Assembly (NCBI RefSeq): GCF_008017445.1
Contig: NZ_VRSW01000005.1
Location: forward strand, 1-64,000
Source of the DNA: Microbacterium mitrae
Lineage (GTDB): Bacteria; Actinomycetota; Actinomycetes; Actinomycetales; Microbacteriaceae
Length of the DNA: 64,000 nt
Direction of reading: 5' to 3'
Of this stretch, positions 43,875 to 52,890 are shown piece by piece. Below the pieces are notes generated by a model. The model did not search any database. It was given only the letters and a program-made list of their open reading frames with translations, and was not told the origin of the DNA. A program made the translations under genes and the position numbers. The number at the start of each line of letters is the position of its first letter. Positions within the stretch are counted from its first letter, which is position 1.

Positions 43875-46664
43875 CTACTCGTTGAGCGCCGCGCGGACCT
43901 CGGCGGCTTCGCCGTGGCGGCCGAGTGCCGTCAGCAGATTGCCGAGTTCGAGCGCTCCGACCTGGTGCACCGGCGTGCCGGCGAGGGGGCGCGCCAACAG
44001 CGAGCGATAGATGCTGACCGCTTCATCGAGACGATCGGAACCAGCGAGCACGCGAGCGGCGAAGAGTTCCGCACCGCCTGCGGATTCGGTGTCAGACTCC
44101 GCGTCGTAGCCGTCGGCGGCGCGCAGGGCTGCCGCAATCGCATCGTCAAGCCGACCCATCGCGCCGAGCGCGCGGGCGCGGGAATCGGTGACGTCGGCGA
44201 GCAGCCAGGGGGCGTCGTGCTCGACGGCCAGGCGTTCGGTTTCGTCGAGAACCGACAGGGCACGTTCGTCCCCGACGGCGCCAAGCGTTTGCGCAAGGAG
44301 GTGCAGCGAGCGGCTGAGCAGCACCACGTTGTCGGGTTCTTGGCGGGCCAGGTCGATTGCTTGCTCCAGGAGAGTGACCGACTCCTCCGTCTCGCCAAAC
44401 TGGCCGAGAATCCGTCCCTGCATGGAGAGCGCGTGCGCGCGGCCCGTGACGCTCTCCGCCTGCTCGAACAGATCGGCGGCGTAGCCCCAGGCGCCGACCG
44501 CATTGCCGTACTGCTCGTCAACCTCAAACGCTTCGGCCAGAAGCGCCACCGTTTCGGCGCGGCTGGCGGGCGGGGCATCTGCTGCGGCCTCCTCTTCGTG
44601 GACGGCCGAGAGTAGTTCCGCCGCTTCGCCGGCGTTTCCGGAGCTGAGCAGGGCGCGGGCAAGTCGGAACCGCACCGCCGACGTATCGTCGCCGTCACGC
44701 TCGACCTGGCGCAGCGTCACGCGGTAGCGCGCCGCTGCCTCGCTGGGCATTCCGGCATCTTCATACATCGCGCCCGCAAGAACGGAAACGCGAGCGGCGC
44801 CCCATGTTGCGCCGATCAGCGCGATCAGGCGCGAAGCCTCATCGGCATCAGCCGCGCCGGCAACAAACTCGCCCTCACCGCCGCGAATGCGGCCTCGAAT
44901 CTCTAGCAGCGAGGCGCGCTGACCTTGCGAGGCTTCGGGCATCTCGAGGCCAGCATCGGCGGCCGCACGGGCAGCAGCGGTGTCGCCGGCGATACCGGCG
45001 TAGAACGCGATGTTGGCGAGTGCGTCGACGATGTCTTCGCGGTCGCCGTGCAACACGAAAGCCTCGTGCGACAGTTTCGCCATGTCGAGCGCGTCTTGCA
45101 CCTTGCCGTCGCGCAGATACGCGCTTGCGATGCCGCTCAGCGTGACGGCGCGAACGCCCGGCGAGACGGCCGTTTCGGCCGCCTGCATCATGCGTGAAAC
45201 CGAGGATTCGCCCTCAACGCCGAACAGCGTGAGCCCGAGGTCTTCGATGAGGCCCGCGAGTTCATCGTGACCGTCGGCACGGCTGGCAGCGGCGTAGGCG
45301 GCCAAGTGCGGGCTGGTGTCGTCCTGTCGGTCACAGGCCAGCAACGCACCAACCATGAGGCCGTGCAGGTCGGCCGCGTGCTTCGGATCGTTGTCGTCGA
45401 GAGCTGCCTGCAGGGCGGTCAGTGCGCCGGCGGCGTCGCCCCAATCGCTCAGCTCGATGGCGCGCGTGAAGCGCTCCGCGGCGGTCTGCGGAACCAGGGC
45501 TGCCGGTTCCGGGGTGAAAGCCTCAGAGAGAATCGGCACATCAAAACGCAACTCAGCCACCTGGCGATCGCGCGCCCAGACGTCAGCGAAAGCCGTGGTT
45601 GAGTTGCGCGCATCAAAGCGTGCGCCAATCTCAGCCGCCTTCGCCCACGCGATCGGCGCCAATTCGGCGGCCGTCCACGGGCCGTCGTGCTCGCCAAAGA
45701 AGCGCACGAGCTCGGCTGCATCCGCGCCGCGAACAACGCTGGTTCCGTGCCCCGAGCGGGTGACGGCATCAAGCGCGACGCCGAAGGAACGCAGTGCCCG
45801 GGCGTGACCGGCAACGTTGAGAGCATCGTGGGCGAGCCAGCGCACGTGACGCTCAACCATGGCGAGAGCGCGAGCCTCATTGCCGGTGATCGCGGCGAAC
45901 ACGATGTTGGTGGCGACCATGCCCAGGTTGTCGGCGTTGTCACGGGCAAGGCGATAGCTGCGAAGGTGCGCGCGCTTCGCGTCGGCAAAGCGACCAGCAC
46001 GCAGGAAGGGGAGGAGCGAGCGGGCGAGGGCGTGCTCAGGCTCTTCGCCGCAGCCGAAACCGCCTTCGATCATCTCTTCAACGAGTCGAATAGCGTCGGC
46101 GTCGCGGTCGGTGTCGGCGAAGTAGCCAACGAGTTGGCTGCGACCGCACGCGTCGCAGTGGCTGTGGTCGTCGCGGGGAGTTGCTTCCAGCACGAGCCGC
46201 CGCTCTTCCGCCTCAGCAAGGCGGCCAGAGCCCCACGCGTCCTCGAAACGCGCCATGGCGACGGCGCTCAGGCCGAGACCCTCGGCGCGGAAGTGTGCCT
46301 CCATGTCGTCCAGCACCGCCTGAATCTGCTCGGTGCTGAACTCGGGGCTCGCCCGCAGGGTGGAGGCCATCCACTTGAAGTGCCACATGAGGTCGGCGCC
46401 ACCGTTGCCGATGTCGGACGGGAAGCGCGTGGGGTCGGCATCGTGCTTGGCCAGGCACCAGGCAAACGAGCTGAGCAGCAACGTGGTATCGCCGCCCTGG
46501 TTGGCAGACGAGGTCTGGCGCATGCGGGCACGATACTCGAGATCTTCGTCGCCGAGCTCGACAGCCATCGCCACGGCACGGGCCGTGAGCTCACGCTCTT
46601 CGGCGCCCCAGGGCGTGTGGTCGATCTGTTGAAACAGGGCGTGGATGTCGTCGGCCGTTGTCAT
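43875..46664 (-). CDS. Large TPR-repeat protein coupled to the HSP90-like gene
   Basis: A 929-residue cytoplasmic protein of helical repeats. TPR-like units run through most of the length, for example in the C-terminal half around SMQGRILGQFGETEESVTLLEQAIDLA and ETERLAVEHDAPWLLADVTDS. A CDACG motif at about residue 174 could bind metal. There is no signal or catalytic motif. The start overlaps the stop of the HSP90-like gene (46661-46664, ATGA), so the two are translated together. TPR proteins are co-chaperones of HSP90 in eukaryotes; a similar partnership here is inference. Confidence 0.88.
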   Translation of the reverse strand: MTTADDIHALFQQIDHTPWGAEERELTARAVAMAVELGDEDLEYRARMRQTSSANQGGDTTLLLSSFAWCLAKHDADPTRFPSDIGNGGADLMWHFKWMASTLRASPEFSTEQIQAVLDDMEAHFRAEGLGLSAVAMARFEDAWGSGRLAEAEERRLVLEATPRDDHSHCDACGRSQLVGYFADTDRDADAIRLVEEMIEGGFGCGEEPEHALARSLLPFLRAGRFADAKRAHLRSYRLARDNADNLGMVATNIVFAAITGNEARALAMVERHVRWLAHDALNVAGHARALRSFGVALDAVTRSGHGTSVVRGADAAELVRFFGEHDGPWTAAELAPIAWAKAAEIGARFDARNSTTAFADVWARDRQVAELRFDVPILSEAFTPEPAALVPQTAAERFTRAIELSDWGDAAGALTALQAALDDNDPKHAADLHGLMVGALLACDRQDDTSPHLAAYAAASRADGHDELAGLIEDLGLTLFGVEGESSVSRMMQAAETAVSPGVRAVTLSGIASAYLRDGKVQDALDMAKLSHEAFVLHGDREDIVDALANIAFYAGIAGDTAAARAAADAGLEMPEASQGQRASLLEIRGRIRGGEGEFVAGAADADEASRLIALIGATWGAARVSVLAGAMYEDAGMPSEAAARYRVTLRQVERDGDDTSAVRFRLARALLSSGNAGEAAELLSAVHEEEAAADAPPASRAETVALLAEAFEVDEQYGNAVGAWGYAADLFEQAESVTGRAHALSMQGRILGQFGETEESVTLLEQAIDLARQEPDNVVLLSRSLHLLAQTLGAVGDERALSVLDETERLAVEHDAPWLLADVTDSRARALGAMGRLDDAIAAALRAADGYDAESDTESAGGAELFAARVLAGSDRLDEAVSIYRSLLARPLAGTPVHQVGALELGNLLTALGRHGEAAEVRAALNE

Positions 46665-48502
46665 GCGTCGCCGTTCTCGAGGGGTGGCAGGAAGTCGGGT
46701 TCGAACTCACCGGCAGACAGCGCGATGAGATCGGACAGCGCCGTTGTCATCAGCGAACGATCGCGCTCCGACAGCGGGCGGTGGCCGGCAAGCAATGCCT
46801 GCACATAGAGCAGTTGCACGGTGCGGCTGAACACTGCGTCATCGGTGACCCTGGTGAGGGTGCGAACCGTCTTGTTGCCCCAGTTGAGGCACAACCGGGC
46901 AGACAGATCGGTGTCATCTGATCGCATCGATGAGGTGATTTCATCGAGCTTGCCGAGCACGCCAGACCACAGCGAACCGGAGATGCCCTGCGCGCGGGTG
47001 CGATCGATCTTGCGCAGCACTTCGGGGTCGGCAACGTACAGCGCTGGCAGGCTCTGGCGGTCAAGGGTGCGAACGATGACCGTGGTGTCGACATCGGCGA
47101 GCACGGCCGAAGCGCGTGCCTCGAGCGCCACCGTCGCGTCACGATCATCGAGCGGTGGCGGGTCGAGGCGTTCAAATTCGCTGACCACGTCGACGCGCTC
47201 AACGAGCACGGCGGGGTACAGCGCGGGCAGCATGCGAACGATGTCGGCGTCGTAGAGATATCCGCCGTTGACGAGCACGCTTGAGGCGTCAGAAATGCTC
47301 GCCACCTGGTGATATTCGTCAACGGTCTCGGCATAGCGCACGCGCCCGAACCGCTGCACCATATCGCCGATTGCCATGCGGCCATGCGTTGTCTCGACAG
47401 TTAGCCACCGCACGATGAATTGTGCGAGCTCTTCGTCGTGTCGCACCAGAGACTTGAGTGAAACCTCGTGAATGGCGACGAACTGCTGCAACCGGTGCGG
47501 CTGCGTCAGGCCGAGGTCGAGCACCCAGCGGCGAATGGCCTGCCCGAACGCCTCTCGGGTTTCTTCGAGCGCGTCATCTTCGACGAGCGATTCACGGCTC
47601 GCCGTCGGATGCATGCCGGTCGAATCGACCACGGCGCGCACGAAGAACGCCCACTCGGGCAGGAGGTCAGGAATGCGCTCGCCAAGCAGCATGCGGTTGA
47701 GGTAGACGCGACTGGTCTGTCGAGCGCTCGGTGGAGGCATGAAGGGCAGCACGTAGCCGATGCCGCGGGAGCCGGTTGCGGGTGCCGACAGGTCGATCAT
47801 GTCGAACGGCTGGGTGCCGAGCAGCGTGGTTCCGTACTCCGCGGCGCGCTCCGGGTGTTCCGTCGCGCCCAGAAACGGTGGCTCGTGATTGACGACGTCG
47901 TCGCCGCCGCCTGGGAGATCGATGGCGATGCGGTAGGGGAGAAACTCACCAAACGTCTCGGCAAGCGTGCGCACGGTCGCCGACCGCAGCAGCTCGTCTT
48001 GACCCGCGCGCGGCGAGAGGTGAACACTGGTGCCGATAGCCAATGGTTCCGCGAGTTCTCGCACCGTGAACGTGCCGTCGGTCTTGCCGACCCACTCGAC
48101 GGCGGGGGCGCCGGTTGCGCTTTGGGAACGGATGACAATCTCGTCGGCGACCATGAAGCACGAGAGCAAGCCAATGCCGAACTGGCCGAGAAAGTCTTGG
48201 CGTGGCAGGTCGAAAATGTCTCGCTTGGAGCTGCGCCCAACGGTGGCGAGCAACTCGGCCACCTCGTCTGCGGTGAGACCGATGCCGTCATCGCGCAGCA
48301 CAAATTCGGTTGAGGCTGGCGCGATGGGGGTGATGCGGATGGAACCGCCGCCGCCGTCAAGCGCCTGGCGTGCGGTGATGGCGTCGCGGGCGTTTTGTAG
48401 CAGCTCGCGTAGATACACCCGCGGGCTTGAGTAAATATGGCGGCTCAGTAGGTCGACGACGCCGCGCAGATCCACCTGAAACTGTTGTGGGGACGAGGTC
48501 AC
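46661..48502 (-). CDS. HSP90-family ATPase (HtpG-like)
   Basis: A 613-residue chaperone-type protein with a GHKL ATPase domain. Motif N1 is LRELLQNARDAI, motif G1 is RDDGIGLTADEV, and the lid motif is DFLGQFGIGLLSCFMV. The middle domain is recognisable (MLLGERIPDLLPEWAFFVRAVVDS); the C-terminal part is divergent from HtpG and lacks MEEVD. I chose GTG 48502, which has GGGAG at a proper distance; TTG 48514 is the alternative. It is encoded directly upstream of a TPR protein with an ATGA overlap. Confidence 0.92.
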   Translation of the reverse strand: MTSSPQQFQVDLRGVVDLLSRHIYSSPRVYLRELLQNARDAITARQALDGGGGSIRITPIAPASTEFVLRDDGIGLTADEVAELLATVGRSSKRDIFDLPRQDFLGQFGIGLLSCFMVADEIVIRSQSATGAPAVEWVGKTDGTFTVRELAEPLAIGTSVHLSPRAGQDELLRSATVRTLAETFGEFLPYRIAIDLPGGGDDVVNHEPPFLGATEHPERAAEYGTTLLGTQPFDMIDLSAPATGSRGIGYVLPFMPPPSARQTSRVYLNRMLLGERIPDLLPEWAFFVRAVVDSTGMHPTASRESLVEDDALEETREAFGQAIRRWVLDLGLTQPHRLQQFVAIHEVSLKSLVRHDEELAQFIVRWLTVETTHGRMAIGDMVQRFGRVRYAETVDEYHQVASISDASSVLVNGGYLYDADIVRMLPALYPAVLVERVDVVSEFERLDPPPLDDRDATVALEARASAVLADVDTTVIVRTLDRQSLPALYVADPEVLRKIDRTRAQGISGSLWSGVLGKLDEITSSMRSDDTDLSARLCLNWGNKTVRTLTRVTDDAVFSRTVQLLYVQALLAGHRPLSERDRSLMTTALSDLIALSAGEFEPDFLPPLENGDA

Positions 48503-48790
48503 ATGGGCTCCCAAATTCGCGCTCTCACCAGAACTTCGACTCTACGCGGCGCATCACTTTCACGCGAAACGATGCGGGCGCTGTGGGCAACGCGGTTCTG
48601 GCGGTGGGGCGGAACCAGCGGCGCGGTTTGCGGTGCAGAGTGCCGCTTTCGACGCGCGCGGGATTCCGTCGTGGTTCGCCGACGCTTGTGGCATGCCGTA
48701 TGCTTGGTGATGCAGTTGAAGTCTGCATTCTTTTGCCATGCCCGTCATGGTGAGGGGTTGTAGGTTTCACCTCGAGATCGCAAGGTCTCT
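48503..48790. other. Gap before tRNA-Trp
   Basis: 288 bases with no gene on either strand. It contains a GGAACC at about 48612 and a possible promoter for the tRNA: TATGCT at 48699-48704, 18 bases after TTCGCC (48675-48680). No terminator is obvious. Confidence 0.4.
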
Positions 48791-48863
<73 letters not shown>

Positions 48864-48902
48864 CGCGTCAGCGCACGCTGGCTCACGAAAGGTACATTCA
48901 CG

Positions 48903-49163
48903 ATGGTTGATGACGCTTCGCGCGGCGAGCTCGCGACGAATGGTGCAGTAGCAGCGAAGAAGATGAACGTCTTCGCGCGCATTGCGCTGTTCTTCCGCCA
49001 GGTATTCGCCGAGCTTCGCAAAGTCGTCACGCCGACACGCAAAGAACTCATCAAGTTCACTGCGGTTGTGCTCGGTTTCGTCGTCGTCATGATGGCCCTG
49101 GTGTTTGGCCTCGATACGCTGTTCTTGGCAATGGCCAACATCGTCTTCGGAGTCCCATCCTGA
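48903..49163 (+). CDS. secE: Preprotein translocase subunit SecE
   Basis: An 86-residue protein with one C-terminal membrane segment. The conserved stretch [20 protein letters not shown] leads into [20 protein letters not shown]. SecE stabilises SecY in the translocon. ATG 48903 follows GAAAGG. It lies 39 bases after tRNA-Trp and is followed by nusG after two hairpins. Confidence 0.96.
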   Translation: MVDDASRGELATNGAVAAKKMNVFARIALFFRQVFAELRKVVTPTRKELIKFTAVVLGFVVVMMALVFGLDTLFLAMANIVFGVPS

Positions 49164-49168
49164 CGCAC

Positions 49169-49210
49169 GGTTCGCTTCGCGAACCCATTGGCGGAAGGGG
49201 TTCCGCCAAT
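49169..49210 (+). other. Two tandem hairpins between secE and nusG
   Basis: A 7-bp stem (49169-49175 with 49179-49185, loop TTC) is followed after one base by a 10-bp stem (49187-49196 with 49201-49210, loop GGGG). Both are perfect. Neither has a T run. They could adjust the SecE to NusG ratio or be cut by RNases. Confidence 0.6.
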
Positions 49211-49230
49211 CATCGACGAAAGAGATTCCA

Positions 49231-50283
49231 GTGACTGAACGTATTCACGACGACGCCGATTGGGCGCCCGCGGCAGAGCAGTCCAGCGAGGACGACGAGG
49301 CCCAAGAGGGCAACATCCTCGCCGTAGAAGAGCACGCTAGCGACGCCGCAGAGACGGCCGCTATGCACATCGTCGACGACGAAGATGCTGATGACAGCGA
49401 TCTCGACGACATTGACATTAACGACCCGGAGGCTGACGCAATCGTGAACGACGCGCTCGACATCAACGAGACGGCAGAAGCAGAAGCGGCAGCCGAGGTT
49501 CTCACCGATTCGCTCGCTGACGAACTGGCAGAGGAGGCCGCTGAGGCCGCCGACGAGGTCACCCCTTACGTGGGCCCCGAGCCCGGAACCGACGGCATCG
49601 AAATCGACATTGAGATCGATGGCGACGAGGACGAGGCGGGCGACGAAGAGGCTGGCGACGAAGACCCGTACGAGGCGTTCCGCCTTGAACTGCGCACGCT
49701 GCCGGGTAAGTGGTACGTCATCCACTCGTACGCTGGATTCGAGCGCAAGGTTAAGGCCAACATCGAGCAGCGTAAGTCGACGCTTGAGGTAGAAGAAGAC
49801 ATCTACCAGATCGAGGTCCCCATGGAGGACGTCGTCGAAATCAAGAACGGCCAGCGCAAGATGGTGACCCGCGTGCGCATCCCGGGTTACGTGCTCGTGC
49901 GCATGGAGCTCAACGAAGACACCTGGTCGGTTGTTCGCCACACGCCCGGCGTTACGGGCTTCGTGGGCAACGCCCACAACCCGACCCCCCTGCGCTTCGA
50001 AGAGGCCTTCAACATGTTGAAGTCGCTCGTCGAGGTGAAGGACGTTCAGCTCGCGAAGGCAGCAGGCAAGAACGGCATCGCCGCTCCCGTGCGCTCTGTG
50101 GCCGCCGAGGTTGACTTCGAGGTCGGCGAGACGATCACCATCAAGGAAGGCTCGTTCGCGGGTCTGCCCGGAACCATCTCCGAGATCAAGCCGGAAAGCG
50201 GCAAGCTCACGGTGCTGGTGTCGCTCTTCGAGCGTGAGACCCCGGTCGAGCTGTCGTTCGACCAGGTCACCAAGATGATCTAA
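49231..50283 (+). CDS. nusG: Transcription factor NusG with acidic N-terminal extension
   Basis: A 350-residue NusG. The first 145 or so residues are acidic and disordered (runs of Asp/Glu/Ala), a known actinobacterial feature. The NGN domain begins at [20 protein letters not shown] and includes [17 protein letters not shown]. The C-terminal KOW domain is [23 protein letters not shown] 49231 follows AAAGAGATTCC. It binds RNA polymerase to control pausing and links it to Rho or the ribosome. Confidence 0.96.
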   Translation: MTERIHDDADWAPAAEQSSEDDEAQEGNILAVEEHASDAAETAAMHIVDDEDADDSDLDDIDINDPEADAIVNDALDINETAEAEAAAEVLTDSLADELAEEAAEAADEVTPYVGPEPGTDGIEIDIEIDGDEDEAGDEEAGDEDPYEAFRLELRTLPGKWYVIHSYAGFERKVKANIEQRKSTLEVEEDIYQIEVPMEDVVEIKNGQRKMVTRVRIPGYVLVRMELNEDTWSVVRHTPGVTGFVGNAHNPTPLRFEEAFNMLKSLVEVKDVQLAKAAGKNGIAAPVRSVAAEVDFEVGETITIKEGSFAGLPGTISEIKPESGKLTVLVSLFERETPVELSFDQVTKMI

Positions 50284-50292
50284 GACTTTTCC

Positions 50293-50326
50293 TGCAGAAA
50301 GCCCCGGTTCGCCGGGGCCTTCTGCA
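50293..50326 (+). terminator. Terminator after nusG
   Basis: A 15-bp stem with one A/C mismatch (50293-50307 with 50312-50326) and a TTCG tetraloop, followed by a short T-containing tail. Confidence 0.8.
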
Positions 50327-50359
50327 TTTCCGGGGTCGCGTCGTCCCTCCCTGCCGCGT

Positions 50360-50760
50360 GGCATGGTTCCGCCGCGCAGCATGGTTCCGCCCTGCCGCGT
50401 GGTTCCGCCCTGCCGCGCAGCATGGTTCCGCCCTGCCGCGTGGCATGGTTCCGCCCTGCCGCGTGGCATGGTTCCGTCCCGCCCCGCACTCATGGTTCCG
50501 CGCTGCCTCCTGTTGTGCACGATGCCAATCCTGTTCTGCACGATGAGATGCGCCGATTGCGGCGACACGCCGTGATTTTGCGGTCGTGGCGCGTGTTCAT
50601 CGTGCAGAACAGGAATTGCCGGCGAGAAATCGGGCGCGGAACCACAGGTGCGGAACCAAAGGCGCGGAACCACAGGCGCGGAACCACAGGTGCGGAACCA
50701 AAGGCGCGGAACCACAGGCGCGGAACCACAGGCCCGGAACCGGAGCGCCGGAACCACGGA
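50360..50760. repeat. Dense inverted array of GGTTCC and GGAACC around a palindrome
   Basis: Seven GGTTCC copies (first bases 50365, 50383, 50401, 50424, 50447, 50470, 50494) lie left of a 17-bp perfect palindrome arm pair (50530-50546 with 50597-50613, reading CCTGTTCTGCACGATGA). Nine GGAACC copies lie right of it, starting at 50638 and spaced exactly 14 bp to 50750, in the unit GCGCGGAACCACAG. The whole 390-bp block is roughly an inverted repeat. It separates nusG from rplK and holds no credible gene. Confidence 0.92.
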
Positions 50761-50803
50761 TGAAGGCGCGCGGAAGGCGTCGCTCGTGAGGCTGTAGATG
50801 GGG

Positions 50804-50809
50804 TAGACT
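50804..50809 (+). promoter_or_regulatory. -10 element of the rplK-rplA promoter
   Basis: TAGACT with G-rich sequence before it, 108 bases upstream of rplK. It implies an untranslated leader of about 100 bases, which contains a small stem (GCGCC/GGCGC, near 50822-50837). No strong -35 is visible. Confidence 0.55.
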
Positions 50810-50917
50810 TGTGTGGTTTGTGCGCCGCTTTTGGCGCGTGCAAGCAAACCGCGTTCCGGAACGGCCGGAAATGCGGGAGAACGAGGCGCAAGTTTCGTTC
50901 GAAGAAAGGAAAAGGAA

Positions 50918-51349
50918 ATGGCACCTAAGAAGAAGGTGACCGGCCTGATCAAGCTTCAGATCAACGCCGGTGCAGCCAACCCCGCTCCGCCGATTGGTCC
51001 CGCTCTGGGTCAGCACGGCGTGAACATCATGGAGTTCTGCAAGGCTTACAACGCAGCGACCGAGTCGCAGCGCGGAAACGTTGTTCCGGTTGAGATCACC
51101 GTTTACGAAGACCGCAGCTTCACGTTCATCCTGAAGACGCCGCCGGCAGCCGAGCTCATCAAGAAGGCAGCTGGTGTTGCCAAGGGTTCGTCCACGCCGC
51201 ACACCGTCAAGGTTGCAAAGATCAGCGCTGACCAGGTTCGCGCGATCGCAGAGCAGAAGATGGCCGACCTGAACGCGAACGACCTCGATGCAGCTTCGCT
51301 GATCATCGCCGGTACCGCTCGCTCCATGGGCATCACGGTCGAGGGCTAA
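50918..51349 (+). CDS. rplK: Ribosomal protein L11
   Basis: A 143-residue L11. The start [20 protein letters not shown] and the proline-rich [19 protein letters not shown] are diagnostic. It binds 23S rRNA at the GTPase-associated centre. ATG 50918 follows AAAGGAAAAGGA. It is co-transcribed with rplA ten bases downstream. Confidence 0.98.
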
Positions 51350-51359
51350 GGGGAACATC

Positions 51360-52049
51360 ATGGCTACGAAGTCCAAGGCATTTAAGGCTGCTGCCGCCAA
51401 GATCGAAGAAGGCAAGTTCTACACGCCCACCGAGGCTGTTGCACTCGCCAAGGAGACCGGTTCGGCAAAGTTCGACTCGACCGTTGAGGTTGCTCTCAAG
51501 CTCTCGGTTGACCCCCGTAAGGCAGACCAGATGGTCCGCGGCACGGTTATGCTTCCGCACGGCACGGGTAAGACCGCGCGCGTGATCGTTTTCGCAACGG
51601 GCCCGGCAGCAGAGGCAGCAATCGCTGCTGGCGCTGACGAGGTCGGTGGCGCAGAGCTCATCGAGAAGGTTGCTGGCGGCTGGACCGCATTTGACGCAGC
51701 CGTCTCGACCCCTGAGCTCATGGGCCAGGTTGGTCGTCTGGGTAAGGTTCTTGGTCCGCGCGGCCTTATGCCGAACCCCAAGACCGGCACCGTTACGCCG
51801 AACCCTGCGAAAGCTGTTGAAGAGATCAAGGGCGGAAAGATCGAGTTCCGCGTTGACAAGCACGCAAACGTGCACTTCATCGTTGGCAAGGCATCGTTCA
51901 CCGCTGAGCAGCTTGACGACAACGTCAAGGCAGCTCTCGAGGAGATCGTTCGCCTCAAGCCCTCGAGCTCGAAGGGCCGCTACATCCAGAAGGGTGCTGT
52001 GTCGACCACGTTCGGCCCGGGCATCCCGCTCGATGTAAACGCGATCTAA
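51360..52049 (+). CDS. rplA: Ribosomal protein L1
   Basis: A 229-residue L1 with the signature [20 protein letters not shown] and [20 protein letters not shown]. It builds the L1 stalk and in many bacteria represses its own rplK-rplA mRNA. It is followed by a perfect terminator. Confidence 0.98.
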   Translation: MATKSKAFKAAAAKIEEGKFYTPTEAVALAKETGSAKFDSTVEVALKLSVDPRKADQMVRGTVMLPHGTGKTARVIVFATGPAAEAAIAAGADEVGGAELIEKVAGGWTAFDAAVSTPELMGQVGRLGKVLGPRGLMPNPKTGTVTPNPAKAVEEIKGGKIEFRVDKHANVHFIVGKASFTAEQLDDNVKAALEEIVRLKPSSSKGRYIQKGAVSTTFGPGIPLDVNAI

Positions 52050-52060
52050 TTCGCTTCACG

Positions 52061-52094
52061 CAAACGGCTCTCACCTTCGGGTGAGAGCCGTTTG
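52061..52094. terminator. Terminator between rplA and the LysE gene
   Basis: A perfect 15-bp stem (52061-52075 with 52080-52094) with a TTCG tetraloop and TCGTTT tail. It can serve both converging genes. Confidence 0.93.
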
Positions 52095-52117
52095 TCGTTT
52101 GCGCAGCCGCCGCTACC

Positions 52118-52780
52118 TCAGCCGCCGAAGGCGAGGATGCCCGCAATCACCAGCATGAAGACGGCGATGATGATGTCGAGGATGCGCCACGAGCGCGGGC
52201 TGCTGAGAAAGCGGCCGAGGTAGCGGGCGCCGTAGGCGAGCGCGAAGAACCAGACGAAGCTGCCGGTGAAAGCGCCCATTGCAAACAGCCAGCGGCCGTC
52301 GCCCTCGGTCTGCGCGACTGATCCCAGAAACACGATGGTGTCGAGGTAAACGTGCGGGTTCAGCCACGTAATCGCAAGGGCCGCCAGCACCGTGCTGGTG
52401 AGCGTCTTCTTCGCGGTGAGTGTTCCAACGGAACCACCCGCTGCGGTGCCAGCGGTGCTGTCGCCAGCTGCTGGTTCCGCCTCGGCTACCAGGCCGGTGT
52501 CTGCCGGCTTGAGTGCGCGGCGCAGGGCCAGCACGGCGTACGTCACCAAAAAGGCGACGCCCGCCCATCGTGCGATGACGATGAGCCACGGGGCGGCTTC
52601 CAGCGCGACGCCAACGCCGGCCACGCCGAGCAGAATCAGCACCGCATCCGACAGGGCGCACACCAGGGCGACCGCGAAAACGTGTTCGCGGCGTACGCCC
52701 TGTCGCAGCACAAAGGCGTTCTGTGCGCCGATGGCGATGATGAGCGAGAGGCCGATTCCGAGGCCGATCAAGAATGACAT
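52118..52780 (-). CDS. LysE/ArgO-family amino acid exporter
   Basis: A 220-residue membrane protein with about six segments and the LysE signature IIAIGAQNAFVLRQGVRREH. It exports lysine or arginine when they accumulate. ATG 52780 is chosen over a 9-residue longer frame; a ribosome site is weak in both. It is divergent from an ArgP/LysG-type activator, the classic pair. Confidence 0.92.
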   Translation of the reverse strand: MSFLIGLGIGLSLIIAIGAQNAFVLRQGVRREHVFAVALVCALSDAVLILLGVAGVGVALEAAPWLIVIARWAGVAFLVTYAVLALRRALKPADTGLVAEAEPAAGDSTAGTAAGGSVGTLTAKKTLTSTVLAALAITWLNPHVYLDTIVFLGSVAQTEGDGRWLFAMGAFTGSFVWFFALAYGARYLGRFLSSPRSWRILDIIIAVFMLVIAGILAFGG

Positions 52781-52822
52781 GTCAATATTCTGCGACCGCC
52801 TGAACAAAAGATCGAATAGAGA

Positions 52823-52853
52823 TTGCTTAGTGACTATTAGGCTTGCTTATACT
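52823..52853 (+). promoter_or_regulatory. Promoter region between lysE and argP-type genes
   Basis: TTGCTTA occurs at 52823 and again at 52843, 20 bp apart, and TATACT (52848-52853) is a good -10 for the regulator gene. The direct repeats may be contact points of the LysR-type activator. Confidence 0.45.
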
Positions 52854-52890
52854 CGCGGCGACGACGTCGCAGCGGTCGATCGGAGGTCGC

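Noticed and set aside
50638..50755. CRISPR array
   Set aside because: The 14-bp period is too short and there are no unique spacers or cas genes.
49210..50952. 580-codon minus-strand open frame over nusG and the array
   Set aside because: It is antisense to nusG and its remaining part simply translates the GGTTCC repeats.
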